From the NCBI RefSeq assembly GCF_016741775.1, contig NZ_JAERRK010000015.1:62001-126000 (forward strand): a stretch of 64,000 nt of DNA. The letters run 5' to 3'. The notes beneath the pieces were generated by a model that was given only the letters and a program-made list of their open reading frames with translations, ran no database searches and was not told the origin of the DNA. This document shows, piece by piece, positions 9,376 to 18,179 of this stretch. The translations under genes were made by a program, and so were the position numbers. Position 1 is the first letter of the stretch. Every line of letters starts with the position of its first letter. The DNA is from Streptomyces actinomycinicus. Lineage in GTDB: Bacteria > Actinomycetota > Actinomycetes > Streptomycetales > Streptomycetaceae.

Positions 9376-10840
9376 GCAACAGCGTAGCAGTGTGGCTGAA
9401 CTGGCAGAACAGTTGCGGCAAGAGTTGGACCGCTACTCACCTGGTGGAAAGCTGCCGTCGAGTCGGGTGCTGGTCGAACGGTTCCGGGTGAGCCCGGTGA
9501 CCGTCTCGCGCGCCCTGGCCCAGCTCGCCGCCGAGGGCCTGGTGGTCACCCGGCCCGGAGCCGGCGCCTTCCGGGCCCGGCCGCACAGCGCACAGCACCC
9601 CGCCGGTGACACCTCCTGGCAGGAGGTCACCTTGAGCGCCGACGGCGCCCCCGACCTCGTACCGCGCACGGTGGACGCTTCCGGTGTCACGGTCTCGCTG
9701 GCCGCTCCGGCCCCCGGCGTGCTGGAGTTCAACGGTGGCTATCTGCACTCCTCCCTCCAGCCGGAGCGGGCCATGGCGGCGGCGCTCGCCCGGGCCGGCC
9801 GGCGGCCGGGAGCCTGGACGCGGCCACCGCTGGAGGGGCTGCCGGAGCTGCGGGAGTGGTTCGCGCGCGGGATCGGCGGTGCCGTCACGGCGGCCGAGGT
9901 GCTGATCGCGGCGGGCGGCCAGTCCGCGCTGGCCACCGCCCTGCGCGCGCTCGCCCCGCCCGGCGCCCCGGTGCTCGTGGAATCACCCACCTACCCGGGC
10001 ATGCTGGCCCTCGCCCGCGCGGCCGGCCTGCGGGCCGTGCCGGTGCCGGTGGACCCCGACGGCGTACGGCCCGGCCTGCTCGCGGACGCCTTCCGGGCCA
10101 CCGGCGCCCGGGTCTTCGTCTGCCAGCCGCTGTTCCAGAACCCGACCGGCGCCGTCCTGGCTCCCGGCCGGCGGGCGGAGGTGCTGCGCATCGCCCGCGA
10201 GGCCGGCGCGTTCGTCGTCGAGGACGACTTCGTCCGCCGGCTCGTGCACGCCGATGCCGGACCGCTGCCCCGCCCGCTGGCCGCCGACGACCCTGACGGC
10301 GTCGTGGTGCACGTCGGCTCGCTGACCAAGGCGACCTCGCCGAGCTTCCGGGTGAGCGCCCTGGCCGCCCGCGGGCCGGTGCTCGAGCGGCTGCGCGCCA
10401 TCCAGGTCGTGGACACCTTCTTCGTCCCGCGGCCGCTGCAGGAGGCCGCGCTGGAACTGGTCGGTTCCCCGGCCTGGCCCCGCCACCTGCGCGCGCTCTC
10501 CGCCGAGCTGAAGACCCGGCGCGACGCCATGACCGGCGCGCTCGCCCGGTACCTGCCCGAACCGGCCCTGCCGCACATCCCCTCCGGCGGCTACCACCTG
10601 TGGCTGCGGCTGCCCGAGGGCACCGACGAGGCCGCCCTGGCCGCGGCGGCCCTGCGCGCGGGCGTCGCCCTCACCCCCGGCCGCCCCTACTTCAGCGCCG
10701 AGCCCCCCGCCGCCCACCTGCGCCTGAGCTTCGCGGCGGTGGCCGGCACCGGGGAGATCGCGGAAGGGGTGCGGCGGCTGCGGGCCGCCTGGGACGAGGT
10801 GGTGCGAAATCCGGTCGTGCCGGACCGGGCGGGCCTGTGA
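9374..10840 (+). CDS. MocR/PdxR-type GntR regulator fused to an aminotransferase-like domain
   Basis: Protein of 488 residues. Residues 1-75 form a GntR winged helix (ELAEQLRQELDRYSPGG, LPSSRVLVERFRVSPVTVSR). Residues about 115-475 resemble fold-type I PLP aminotransferases, with FVCQPLFQNPTGAVL and the Schiff-base lysine in HVGSLTKATSPSFR. MocR proteins use PLP, often with an amino-acid ligand, as effector and commonly control a divergent neighbour, here the EamA transporter. The start codon overlaps that gene's start and lacks a Shine-Dalgarno, so leaderless initiation is likely. Confidence 0.9.
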
Positions 10841-10850
10841 GGATCACCCC

Positions 10851-11303
10851 ATGAGCGACACACCCGACCTCCCCGAGGGGTACGAGTTCTCCGCCGACCC
10901 CGGCCGCGTCGACGTGGACCGCGTCCACGGCTGGCTGTCGAACGACGCGTACTGGGCGCTCGGCCGGCCGCGCGAGCAGCACGCCCGGGCGATGGCGTCC
11001 TCCCTGAACTTCGGCGTCTACGCGACGGGGACCGGGGAGCAGGTGGCGTTCGCGCGCGTGGTCACCGACCGGGCGCTGTTCGCCTGGCTCGCCGACGTGT
11101 ACGTCGACCCCTCGGTGCGCGGCAAGGGCGTCGGCACGGCGTTCGTCGGGCGCATCCGCGATCACCTGGCGCCGTTCGGGCTGCGCCGGCTGATGCTGGC
11201 GACCGAGGACGCGCACGAGATTTACCGGAAGCTCGGCTTCCGGTCGCTGGACCGCCCGGAGCAGTGGATGATCCACAGCTTCGGCCGAACGGACGCCAAG
11301 TGA
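10851..11303 (+). CDS. GNAT-family N-acetyltransferase
   Basis: Protein of 150 residues with the acetyl-CoA-binding signature VRGKGVGTAFVGRI (Q/RxxGxG type) preceded by WLADVYVDPS, and the C-terminal YRKLGFRSLD typical of the fold. GAGG stands about ten bases before the ATG, and the gene starts ten bases after the MocR gene, so co-transcription is plausible. Substrate unknown. Confidence 0.9.
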   Translation: MSDTPDLPEGYEFSADPGRVDVDRVHGWLSNDAYWALGRPREQHARAMASSLNFGVYATGTGEQVAFARVVTDRALFAWLADVYVDPSVRGKGVGTAFVGRIRDHLAPFGLRRLMLATEDAHEIYRKLGFRSLDRPEQWMIHSFGRTDAK

Positions 11304-11373
11304 TCGAACGTCCCTGGTAACCCCTAGGTAACAGCCTCTTGACCTGCTCTCCGTGGCGGCTCACCATCACCGC

Positions 11374-11967
11374 ATGCCACTGAGGGTGACGTTCGTCGCC
11401 GCGGCGCGCAGTGCCCCGCTGCTCGCCGAGCGCTTCGAGGACGACCGGCCGCTGGACCAGGCCGGCTGGGACGAGGTGCAGCGCGTCGCCGGGGATCTGC
11501 TGCCGCTCGCGGCGGCCGAGCTGCGCTACTGCTCGCCGACACCGCGCAGCCGGGCCACGGGCGACGCCCTGGGCTACGCCCCGCTGGTCCAGCCGGCGCT
11601 CCGCGACTGCGGCATGGGCCGCTGGCGCGGGCTGACGCTGGGCGAGGCGATGGCCAGGGAGCCGCAGGCGGTGGACGCCTGGCTCGCCGACCCGCGGTCC
11701 ACCCCGCACGGCGGCGAGTCCCTGCTGGAGTTCATCTCCCGGGTCGGTGGCTGGCTGGACACCCGGCCGGCCGACGACGGCGGCCGGATCGTCGCGGTGG
11801 CGGAGCCGGCCGTGATCCGGGCGGCCCTGGTCTACGCGCTGAAGGCGCCGCCCACCAGCTACTGGAACATCGACGTCCGCCCGCTCTCCATGACCTCGGT
11901 CACCGGTCGCGCGGGCCGCTGGAACCTCCGCTTCGACGGGGCGGGCGCTCAGCCCTCGCGCACGTAG
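11374..11967 (+). CDS. Histidine-phosphatase-fold protein lacking the catalytic histidines
   Basis: Protein of 197 residues with the order of elements of the histidine phosphatase superfamily: RPLDQAGWDEV, YCSPTPRSRATG, LRDCGMGRWRGLTL, PHGGESLLEFISRV. The RHG triad that carries the phospho-accepting histidine is replaced by AAR in FVAAARSAP, and the second histidine (normally in SHG) is replaced in AVAEPAVIRA. It therefore looks like a pseudoenzyme or a protein with changed chemistry. The 3' end overlaps the convergent DUF6314 gene by 19 bases. The direct repeat GGTAACCCCTAGGTAAC lies about 40 bases upstream. Confidence 0.8.
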   Translation: MPLRVTFVAAARSAPLLAERFEDDRPLDQAGWDEVQRVAGDLLPLAAAELRYCSPTPRSRATGDALGYAPLVQPALRDCGMGRWRGLTLGEAMAREPQAVDAWLADPRSTPHGGESLLEFISRVGGWLDTRPADDGGRIVAVAEPAVIRAALVYALKAPPTSYWNIDVRPLSMTSVTGRAGRWNLRFDGAGAQPSRT

Positions 11968-12392
11968 CCGGTGGTCAGGACGAGGTCCTTCGCCGGACCG
12001 CCGACCCGCCACACCGTGCGCCAGTGGTCGGCGTCGCGGACGGTGAACTCGCCCCGGTAGAGGTCGGCCGCGCACGGGTGGTCGGCGACGTACCGCCCCG
12101 TGGTCAGGTCCAGCTCGTGGAAGGGCCGCCCGTCCGCGAACCGCACGTCCGCGCTGCCGGGTACGGGGCCCGGCAGGAACCGCAGCGTCCGGGTGGCCGG
12201 CCGCGCCACGCCCTGCCAGGTGAAGGTGCCGGACTCCTCGTGCAGCAGGCCGCCGTCCGGCAGCGGGCGGAAGACCGTCACGCCGGTGAAGTGTCCTTCG
12301 TCCGCGCCGGCGAGGTCCCGCACGATGCGCTCGACCCGCCAGCTTCCGGCCAGGTGGGCCAGTACGTCGGGTACCGGCCAGTACTCCTCCAT
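11949..12392 (-). CDS. DUF6314 family protein
   Basis: Protein of 147 residues, predicted cytoplasmic, probably a lipocalin/calycin-like beta barrel: LAHLAGSWRVERIVRD, FTGVTVFRPLPDGGLLHEES, RPFHELDLTTGRY, HWRTVWRVGGPAKDLVLTT. No catalytic motif is evident and the family has no established function. AGGAAAGG stands nine bases before the ATG. The gene lies directly downstream of a decayed desulfurase-like gene on the same strand, and its 3' end overlaps the histidine-phosphatase-like gene tail to tail. Confidence 0.8.
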   Translation of the reverse strand: MEEYWPVPDVLAHLAGSWRVERIVRDLAGADEGHFTGVTVFRPLPDGGLLHEESGTFTWQGVARPATRTLRFLPGPVPGSADVRFADGRPFHELDLTTGRYVADHPCAADLYRGEFTVRDADHWRTVWRVGGPAKDLVLTTGYVREG

Positions 12393-12429
12393 CACCGTGC
12401 CTTTCCTCGTGTGCACCGGGGGTCCTTCC

Positions 12430-12915
12430 GGCGGCCGTCCAGGGGTCCATCCTGGCCGAGGCCGGCCGGGCCGACCACCCGGACCCCGCGCACCTCGGCG
12501 AGCAGCTCCAGGGCGCGGGCGGTGAGCGTCTCCTCGTACGCCGCCACCTCGGCCATGCCCAGCGATGCCGTTCGGGCCGAGCACCTTGTGCCCGGAGAAG
12601 GCCAGGAAGTCCGCGCCCAGCTCCCGCACGTCGACCGGGCGGTGCGCACGGACTGGGCGCCGTCCACGACCACCAGCGCGCCGGATGCGTGGGCCCGGTC
12701 GGTGAGTTCCCGGACCGGGTTGAGGGTGCCGAGGACGTTGGACTGGTGGGTGAGGGCCAGCACCTTGGTGCGCTCGTCCAGCAGCTCGTCCGCCCGGGAG
12801 AGGTCGAGCCGGCGAGTGCGCCGCACAGGGCTGCGCCCGCTGGTTCCTGCGCTCCCACGGCGCCCGCCGCTGGTGCACGACACAGTGCGGCAACCGGGTC
12901 CGGGCCGCCCGGGCG
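12430..12915 (-). pseudogene. Remnant of a class V aminotransferase / cysteine desulfurase (SufS-like) gene
   Basis: No single frame is intact, but three minus-strand frames in succession read as consecutive parts of a class V PLP enzyme. About 12810-12655 gives DERTKVLALTHQSNVLGTL and ALVVVDGAQS; about 12654-12565 gives VRELGADFLAFSGHKVLGPN, which contains the PLP-lysine motif SGHK; about 12565-12445 gives VAAYEETLTARALELLAEV. At least two frameshifts separate these. The N-terminal third and the C-terminal domain with the catalytic cysteine are missing. Limits are approximate. Confidence 0.75.
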
Positions 12916-12950
12916 TACGCGACCCGCAAGGCCGGTTCACCTTGAGCACA

Positions 12951-12980
12951 CCTCCCGGAAATCCAAAATTCTCCGGGAGG
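12951..12980 (+). promoter_or_regulatory. Hairpin covering a strong Shine-Dalgarno before the YfhO operon
   Basis: CCTCCCGGA (12951-12959) pairs perfectly with TCCGGGAGG (12972-12980) around an AT-rich 12-base loop. The right arm contains GGGAGG, placed two bases before an ATG at 12983. That ATG opens a frame (MKFTRRFPYSEEVASL...) that runs past the YfhO start in a different frame, so it is not convincing as a gene. The element could be a terminator on either strand or a translational switch in the leader. The stretch 12981-13202 is otherwise without a gene and is less GC-rich than its surroundings, as promoters here tend to be. Confidence 0.4.
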
Positions 12981-13202
12981 ACATGAAATTCACGCGGCGT
13001 TTCCCGTATTCGGAAGAAGTCGCCTCACTTCCGGGTGAGCGCACAACCAACCGGAATCACGCTCCGTCTAAGTCGGCGACTTCCATGGGGCACACATTCT
13101 GTGAGGACTGCCGAAAATGCACCGCACCACTCCGCCCGGCGAAAGCGGCATTGCACACGGGAACAGGCGACGGCACCCCGACGGGGCCCGGGTGTGAAAT
13201 CA

Positions 13203-15752
13203 ATGCCCCGCCCCGATCGGGCCGCCGCCGTGCTGGCCGCAGCCCTCGCGACCGCCGCCCTGTGTGCCGGTGACGTACTGGCCCGCAGCTACCCTTTCGG
13301 CCCCCGCACCCGCAGCGTCAACGACCTGGGCAACCAGTACGTGCCTTTCCACGCCCACCTGTGGGACCTGCTGCACGGCAGGGCCGACGGCGGCCTCCTC
13401 GTCGACTGGCAGTCCGGGTACGGCTCCAGCTTCCTGCCCGACCTCGGTACGTACCTGGGCAGCCCGTTCGCGCCGCTGGTCGCCCTCTTCCCGCGGGACG
13501 AGATCGACCTCGCGGTGTACGTGATCACTCTTCTGAAGATCGCCTGCGCGGCCGCGGCCATGGCCTGGCTGCTGCTCACCTTGCGGCCGGGCCGCTGGTG
13601 GGCGGCGGGCCTGCTCGGCGCCTCGTACGCGCTGTGCGGCTGGACCCTCGCCGACGCCGACTACAACCCGATGTGGCTCGACGGCCTCATCGCCTTCCCC
13701 CTGCTGTGCCTGGTCGGCGAACGGGCCCTCACCGGCCGCCGACGGCTGCCCGGCGTCCTGATCGTCGCCCTCGCCTGGACCGCCAACTTCTACACGGCCT
13801 ACATGGCCACCCTCGGTGCCGCCCTGGTCCTGCTGCTGCGCCTCCTGCTCGACCGTCCGCCGCTGCGCCGGGCCCTCGCCACGGCCGGCCGCGCCGCCCT
13901 GACCACCGCCCTCGGCGTGGGCCTCGCCGCCCCCCTCGTCACGGTCGTCTACTTCGGCACCCGCCACGCCCACCCGGGCCGGGAGCGCCGGTTCAGCCCG
14001 GTGCCGGCCGAGGACGTCCTGGCCAGACTGCTGCCCACGACGTACGGCTTCGGCTCCCCGGCCCTCTACGTCGGCGTCACCGCCCTGCTGCTCGCCCTCG
14101 CCCTGCCCTTCCACCGGGCCGTCCCGGGCCGGGTCCGGGCGGGCTGGACGGCCCTGGTGCTCGCAGTGGCGCTGTCCCTCCAGTGGGAACCGACCCACCT
14201 GCTCTGGCACGCCTTCGCCACCCCGCAGGGCAGCGCCTACCGGCAGACCTTCGTCCTGTGCGGGCTGCTCGTCGTCGCCGCCTGGCAGGCACTGTCCCAC
14301 GGCCCGCCGGACCGTCGCGCCCTCGGTGCCGCGACCGCGCTGCTCGTCCTGATCACGGCCCTCGCGAGCCGCAGCGGCCTGGTACGGATCTTCACCTGGC
14401 CGGTGCTGCTGCTCGCCGTCGCCGGCGCCGTCGGCGGGCTCGTCCTGCTGGCCCGCTCCGCACCGCGCGGCCGGCCCGCCGCCCTGGCGGTCGTGCTCCT
14501 GCTCGGCGCGCAGCTCGGCGAGACCGCCGCCACCTCCGCCGTGGCCGGCCGCATGCGCCTCGGACACATGGACGACTACGCCCCGTGGGGCGAACGGCAG
14601 GAGCGACAGGCCGCGCTGATCGCCGAGGCGGACGGCTGGCCCCGGTACCGCGCCGACCCGGGCCGCGAGCAGACCGTCGGCAACGACCCGATGCTCGTGG
14701 GCGGCCAGGGCGCCCAGTACTACAGCAGCCTGACCTCCGACGTGCTCAGCCGTACCCTCACCGCGCTCGGCGACGGCTGGACCTCGCGCGGGCGGAGCGT
14801 GCAGAGCCTGGACAACGCCGTCACCGATGTCATCTTCTCCGTCGGCGCCCGGGTCCACTCACCCCCCGACCCGCACCAGAAGCACGTGCCGCCGGGCGGG
14901 ACCCCGGCGACCCTGACCCGGCGGGGCGTCCCGCCCCTGGTGACGGTACGGCCCGTACCGGACCGCCGGCCCTTCGGCCCCTCGCCGTACCGCAACCAGG
15001 AGATCCTGCTGGGCAGCCGCGTCTACACCGTGCCCCGGACCGCCGTGCAGGACGACGCCGGCAAGCCGGTCCCCTCGCGCCGGGTCGGCTCCGGGAACGC
15101 CCTGTCCGGCCCGACGGTCACCGCCCGCTGCCCGGCCGGGAGCCAGGTGTACCTGTGGGCGCCGCACTACGCCGGCACCGCCCGGCTCGCCGGCACCGCG
15201 ACCGGGACCGGTGCGGTCTTCCGGTTCGAGCACCCGCGCAACCGCGCCGCCATGGCACCGCTCGGCACGGCCCCGGACTCCGGACGGCTGCGGATCCGGC
15301 TCACCCCGAAGCTGCCCGGCCGGATCCCGCCCGGTGCGATCGGCTGCCTGGACACCGCCCGGCTGCGCACCGCCGCCGCGCACCTCACCTCCGGCGGCGC
15401 CACGCACGTCAGCGTCTCCGACGGGACCGTGCGGGCCGTGCTGCCCGCCGGCAGCAAGGGCACCGCGGTCGTCGCCGTGCCCCGGATCGCCGGCTGGCGG
15501 TGCGCGACCGGCGACCGCCCGGCCCGGCCCGCGGGGGAGTACCACGGCCTCGTCGCCGTCCCGCTCGACGCCGCGTCCACCAGCCTGACCTGCACCTTCC
15601 ACCCACCCGGCCTGCGGCTGGGCACGACCGTCGGGGCCGCCTCGCTGCTCACCCTCGTCGTGCTCACCGCCCTCACCGCCGTCCGCCGCCGGCGCGTCCC
15701 GGCGTCACCCACGACCACATCGCCGCGCGAGCGCGAGACCGCCGCTCTCTGA
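13203..15752 (+). CDS. YfhO-family membrane glycosyltransferase (GT-C type)
   Basis: Protein of 849 residues with roughly a dozen transmembrane helices in the N-terminal 450 residues, a large extracytoplasmic C-terminal region and one final helix (LRLGTTVGAASLLTLVVLTA). The early loop (NDLGNQYVPFHAHLWDLLHG and DWQSGYGSSFLPDLGTY) is the YfhO signature. Family members take sugars from polyprenyl phosphate and attach them to envelope polymers. It heads a tight operon with a GT2 enzyme and GtrA. The ATG at 13203 has a poor Shine-Dalgarno; the GTG at 13194 is an alternative. Confidence 0.88.
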   Translation: MPRPDRAAAVLAAALATAALCAGDVLARSYPFGPRTRSVNDLGNQYVPFHAHLWDLLHGRADGGLLVDWQSGYGSSFLPDLGTYLGSPFAPLVALFPRDEIDLAVYVITLLKIACAAAAMAWLLLTLRPGRWWAAGLLGASYALCGWTLADADYNPMWLDGLIAFPLLCLVGERALTGRRRLPGVLIVALAWTANFYTAYMATLGAALVLLLRLLLDRPPLRRALATAGRAALTTALGVGLAAPLVTVVYFGTRHAHPGRERRFSPVPAEDVLARLLPTTYGFGSPALYVGVTALLLALALPFHRAVPGRVRAGWTALVLAVALSLQWEPTHLLWHAFATPQGSAYRQTFVLCGLLVVAAWQALSHGPPDRRALGAATALLVLITALASRSGLVRIFTWPVLLLAVAGAVGGLVLLARSAPRGRPAALAVVLLLGAQLGETAATSAVAGRMRLGHMDDYAPWGERQERQAALIAEADGWPRYRADPGREQTVGNDPMLVGGQGAQYYSSLTSDVLSRTLTALGDGWTSRGRSVQSLDNAVTDVIFSVGARVHSPPDPHQKHVPPGGTPATLTRRGVPPLVTVRPVPDRRPFGPSPYRNQEILLGSRVYTVPRTAVQDDAGKPVPSRRVGSGNALSGPTVTARCPAGSQVYLWAPHYAGTARLAGTATGTGAVFRFEHPRNRAAMAPLGTAPDSGRLRIRLTPKLPGRIPPGAIGCLDTARLRTAAAHLTSGGATHVSVSDGTVRAVLPAGSKGTAVVAVPRIAGWRCATGDRPARPAGEYHGLVAVPLDAASTSLTCTFHPPGLRLGTTVGAASLLTLVVLTALTAVRRRRVPASPTTTSPRERETAAL

Positions 15753-15774
15753 CCGCGCCCAAGGGGGACCCGCC

Positions 15775-16725
15775 ATGCTCATATCGATCGTCGCGCCCTG
15801 CTACAACGAGGAAGACGTCCTCGCCCGCTTCCACGAGGAGATCCAGAAGGTCGCCGAGGAACTGCTGCCCCTCGGCCACGACATGGAGTTCGTCTACGTC
15901 GACGACGGCAGCCGGGACCGCACGCTCGCCGTCCTGAAGCACCTCGCGGACCGCGACTCCCGGGTGCGCTACGTCTCCTTCAGCCGCAACTTCGGCAAGG
16001 AGGCGGCCCTGCTCGCCGGCCTGCGGAACGCCTCCGGCGACTCGGTGATCGTCATGGACGCCGACCTGCAACACCCGCCGGAGCTGGTCAAGCGCATGGT
16101 GGAGCTGCGCGAGCAGGGTCACGACCAGGTCATCGCCAGGCGCACCCGCACCGGCGACCGGCTCTCCCGGACCCTCACCGCGCGGCTGTACTACCGGCTC
16201 GTCAACCGCCTGGTCGACGTGGAACTGGTCGACGGCGTGGGGGACTTCCGGCTGCTGTCGCGCCGGGTGGTGGACGCGGTCCTGGCCCTCACCGAGTACA
16301 ACCGCTTCTCCAAGGGCCTGTTCGCCTGGGTCGGCTTCCCGAGCGTCACCTTCGAGTACCGCAACGCCGTCCGCGAGGCCGGCCGCAGCTCCTGGAACCT
16401 GCGCGGACTGCTGAACTACGGCCTCGACGGCCTGCTGTCCTTCAACAACCGCCCGCTGCGCGCGGCACTCTGGCTCGGCGTGGGCCTGCTGCTGTGCGCG
16501 GGCCTCTACACCGCCTGGATCGTGGGCGCGGCGCTCGTCAACGGCGTCCAGACACCCGGCTATGTGACCATCATCACCGCCGTGACCGCCCTCGCGGGGG
16601 TCCAGATGGTCATGCTGGGAGTCATCGGGGAGTACACCGGCCGCATCTACTACGAGGTGAAGGGGCGCCCGCACTTCCTGGTGAAGGCGACCAACGTGGA
16701 ACGGACGAAAGATCTCATCCCCTGA
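15775..16725 (+). CDS. Membrane GT2 polyprenyl-phosphate glycosyltransferase (CsbB/GtrB-like)
   Basis: Protein of 316 residues. Residues 1-225 form a GT2 domain with IVAPCYNEEDVL, FVYVDDGSRDRT and the metal-binding VIVMDADLQHPPELV; residues about 235-295 hold two transmembrane helices. This layout matches enzymes that load a sugar from a nucleotide donor onto undecaprenyl phosphate at the inner face of the membrane. AAGGGGGA precedes the ATG. It lies 22 bases after the YfhO gene and its TGA overlaps the next ATG by one base (TGATG), so coupling is likely. Confidence 0.92.
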   Translation: MLISIVAPCYNEEDVLARFHEEIQKVAEELLPLGHDMEFVYVDDGSRDRTLAVLKHLADRDSRVRYVSFSRNFGKEAALLAGLRNASGDSVIVMDADLQHPPELVKRMVELREQGHDQVIARRTRTGDRLSRTLTARLYYRLVNRLVDVELVDGVGDFRLLSRRVVDAVLALTEYNRFSKGLFAWVGFPSVTFEYRNAVREAGRSSWNLRGLLNYGLDGLLSFNNRPLRAALWLGVGLLLCAGLYTAWIVGAALVNGVQTPGYVTIITAVTALAGVQMVMLGVIGEYTGRIYYEVKGRPHFLVKATNVERTKDLIP

Positions 16726-17105
16726 TGCGGCAGATTCTCACCTTCGGCGCGGTCGGTGTCGTCAACACGGCGACCTACTACTTCCTCTACCTGATTTTTC
16801 TGAACGCTTTGCCTTATCTGGCCGCACACATCCTGGCATTCGTACTCAGTATGGTCGGGTCCTTTTTCCTGAACGCGCGCTTCACCTACCGGACGCGGCC
16901 CACCTGGCGTAAATTCCTGCTGTTCCCGCTGACGAACGTCACGAATTTCCTGGTCACCACCGCCGGTGTCTACGTGATCGTCGACCTCCTGCACGCCGGC
17001 AGCCGCTTCGCCCCGCTGATCGCCTCGGCGGCGGCGATCCCGGTCACCTTCGTCGTCTCGCGCCGGGTCATGCTCCCCGGCTCCGAGCGCGAGTCGATTG
17101 CATAA
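16725..17105 (+). CDS. GtrA-family membrane protein (candidate sugar-lipid flippase)
   Basis: Protein of 126 residues with four transmembrane helices and the GtrA signature near the N-terminus (FGAVGVVNTATYYFLYLIF) and FVLSMVGSFFLNARFTYR. GtrA proteins are thought to flip the polyprenyl-linked sugar made by their partner GT2 enzyme. The last codons and TAA stop lie inside the ARG box of argC, so arginine control and the end of this operon share DNA. Confidence 0.88.
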   Translation: MRQILTFGAVGVVNTATYYFLYLIFLNALPYLAAHILAFVLSMVGSFFLNARFTYRTRPTWRKFLLFPLTNVTNFLVTTAGVYVIVDLLHAGSRFAPLIASAAAIPVTFVVSRRVMLPGSERESIA

Positions 17106-17136
17106 ACGTGCATCGATACGTATAGTCATGCCATCC
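17098..17136 (+). promoter_or_regulatory. ARG box(es) upstream of argC
   Basis: TGCAT-AAAC-GTGCA (17099-17112) is a near-perfect ARG box with the four-base spacing expected for ArgR. A weaker second box (TATAG..ATGCC) may follow at about 17119-17136, the tandem arrangement usual for hexameric ArgR. The distance to the argC start is 38 bases, so bound ArgR would block the promoter. It overlaps the gtrA stop codon. Confidence 0.75.
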
Positions 17137-17150
17137 AGAGGAGGATGGAC

Positions 17151-18179
17151 ATGGCAGTACGTGCGGCGGTGGCCGGAGCGAGCGGATACGCGGGCGGAGA
17201 GCTTCTGCGTCTGCTCCTCGCGCACCCCGAGGTCGAGATCGGCGCCCTGACCGGACACTCCAACGCCGGCCAGCGGCTCGGCGCGCTGCAGCCGCACCTG
17301 CTGCCGCTGGCCGACCGCGTCCTCGCCGAGACCACACCCGAGGCGCTCGCCGGGCACGACGTGGTCTTCCTGGCGCTGCCGCACGGCCAGTCCGCCGCCG
17401 TCGCCGAGCAGCTCGGCCCGGACGTCCTCGTGGTCGACATGGGCGCCGACTTCCGGCTGCGGGAGGCGGCCGACTGGGAGACGTTCTACGGCTCCGCACA
17501 CGCCGGCACCTGGCCCTACGGCCTCCCCGAACTTCCGGGCGCCCGCGCCGCGCTGGAGGGGTCCAAGCGCATCGCGGTGCCCGGTTGCTACCCGACCGCG
17601 GTCTCCCTCGCCCTGTTCCCGGCCTACGCGGCGGGGCTCGCCGGGCCCGAGGCGGTGATCGTCGCCGCGTCCGGCACCTCCGGCGCGGGCAAGGCGCCCA
17701 AGCCCCACCTGCTGGGCAGCGAGGTCATGGGCTCCATGTCGCCGTACGGCGTCGGCGGCGGCCACCGGCACACCCCCGAGATGATCCAGAACCTCAGCGC
17801 GGTGGCGGGGCAGCGGATCTCCGTCTCCTTCACGCCGACCCTCGCCCCGATGCCCCGCGGCATCCTGGCCACGTGCAGCGCGTCCGCCGTCGCGGGGGTC
17901 ACCGCCGAGTCCGTCCGCGCCGCCTACGAGAAGGCCTACGCCGACGAACCCTTCGTCCGTCTGCTGCCCGGGGGACAGTGGCCGGCGACGGCGTCCGTCT
18001 ACGGTTCCAACGCCGTTCAGGTGCAGGTCGCGTACGACGCCGCCGTGGGCCGCATCATCGCGATCAGCGCCATCGACAACCTGACCAAGGGCACCGCGGG
18101 CGGTGCCGTCCAGAGCATGAACATCGCCCTGGGTCTCGACGAGACCACGGGACTTTCCACGATCGGAGTCGCACCGTGA
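17151..18179 (+). CDS. argC: N-acetyl-gamma-glutamyl-phosphate reductase
   Basis: Third step of arginine synthesis: NADPH-dependent reduction of N-acetylglutamyl phosphate to the semialdehyde. The protein has 342 residues; AGASGYAGGELLRLL is the nucleotide-binding motif, PGCYPTAV holds the catalytic cysteine, and GSMSPYGVGGGHRHTPEM is conserved. Of two in-frame ATGs (17145, 17151) the second sits six bases after AGGAGG and is chosen. First gene of argCJBDR; its TGA overlaps the argJ GTG (GTGA). Confidence 0.97.
   Translation: MAVRAAVAGASGYAGGELLRLLLAHPEVEIGALTGHSNAGQRLGALQPHLLPLADRVLAETTPEALAGHDVVFLALPHGQSAAVAEQLGPDVLVVDMGADFRLREAADWETFYGSAHAGTWPYGLPELPGARAALEGSKRIAVPGCYPTAVSLALFPAYAAGLAGPEAVIVAASGTSGAGKAPKPHLLGSEVMGSMSPYGVGGGHRHTPEMIQNLSAVAGQRISVSFTPTLAPMPRGILATCSASAVAGVTAESVRAAYEKAYADEPFVRLLPGGQWPATASVYGSNAVQVQVAYDAAVGRIIAISAIDNLTKGTAGGAVQSMNIALGLDETTGLSTIGVAP

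Noticed and set aside
12983..13273. Frame starting MKFTRRFPYSEEV as a gene
   Set aside because: Although the Shine-Dalgarno is strong, it runs into the YfhO gene in another frame and becomes Arg-rich nonsense; only its leader role is considered.
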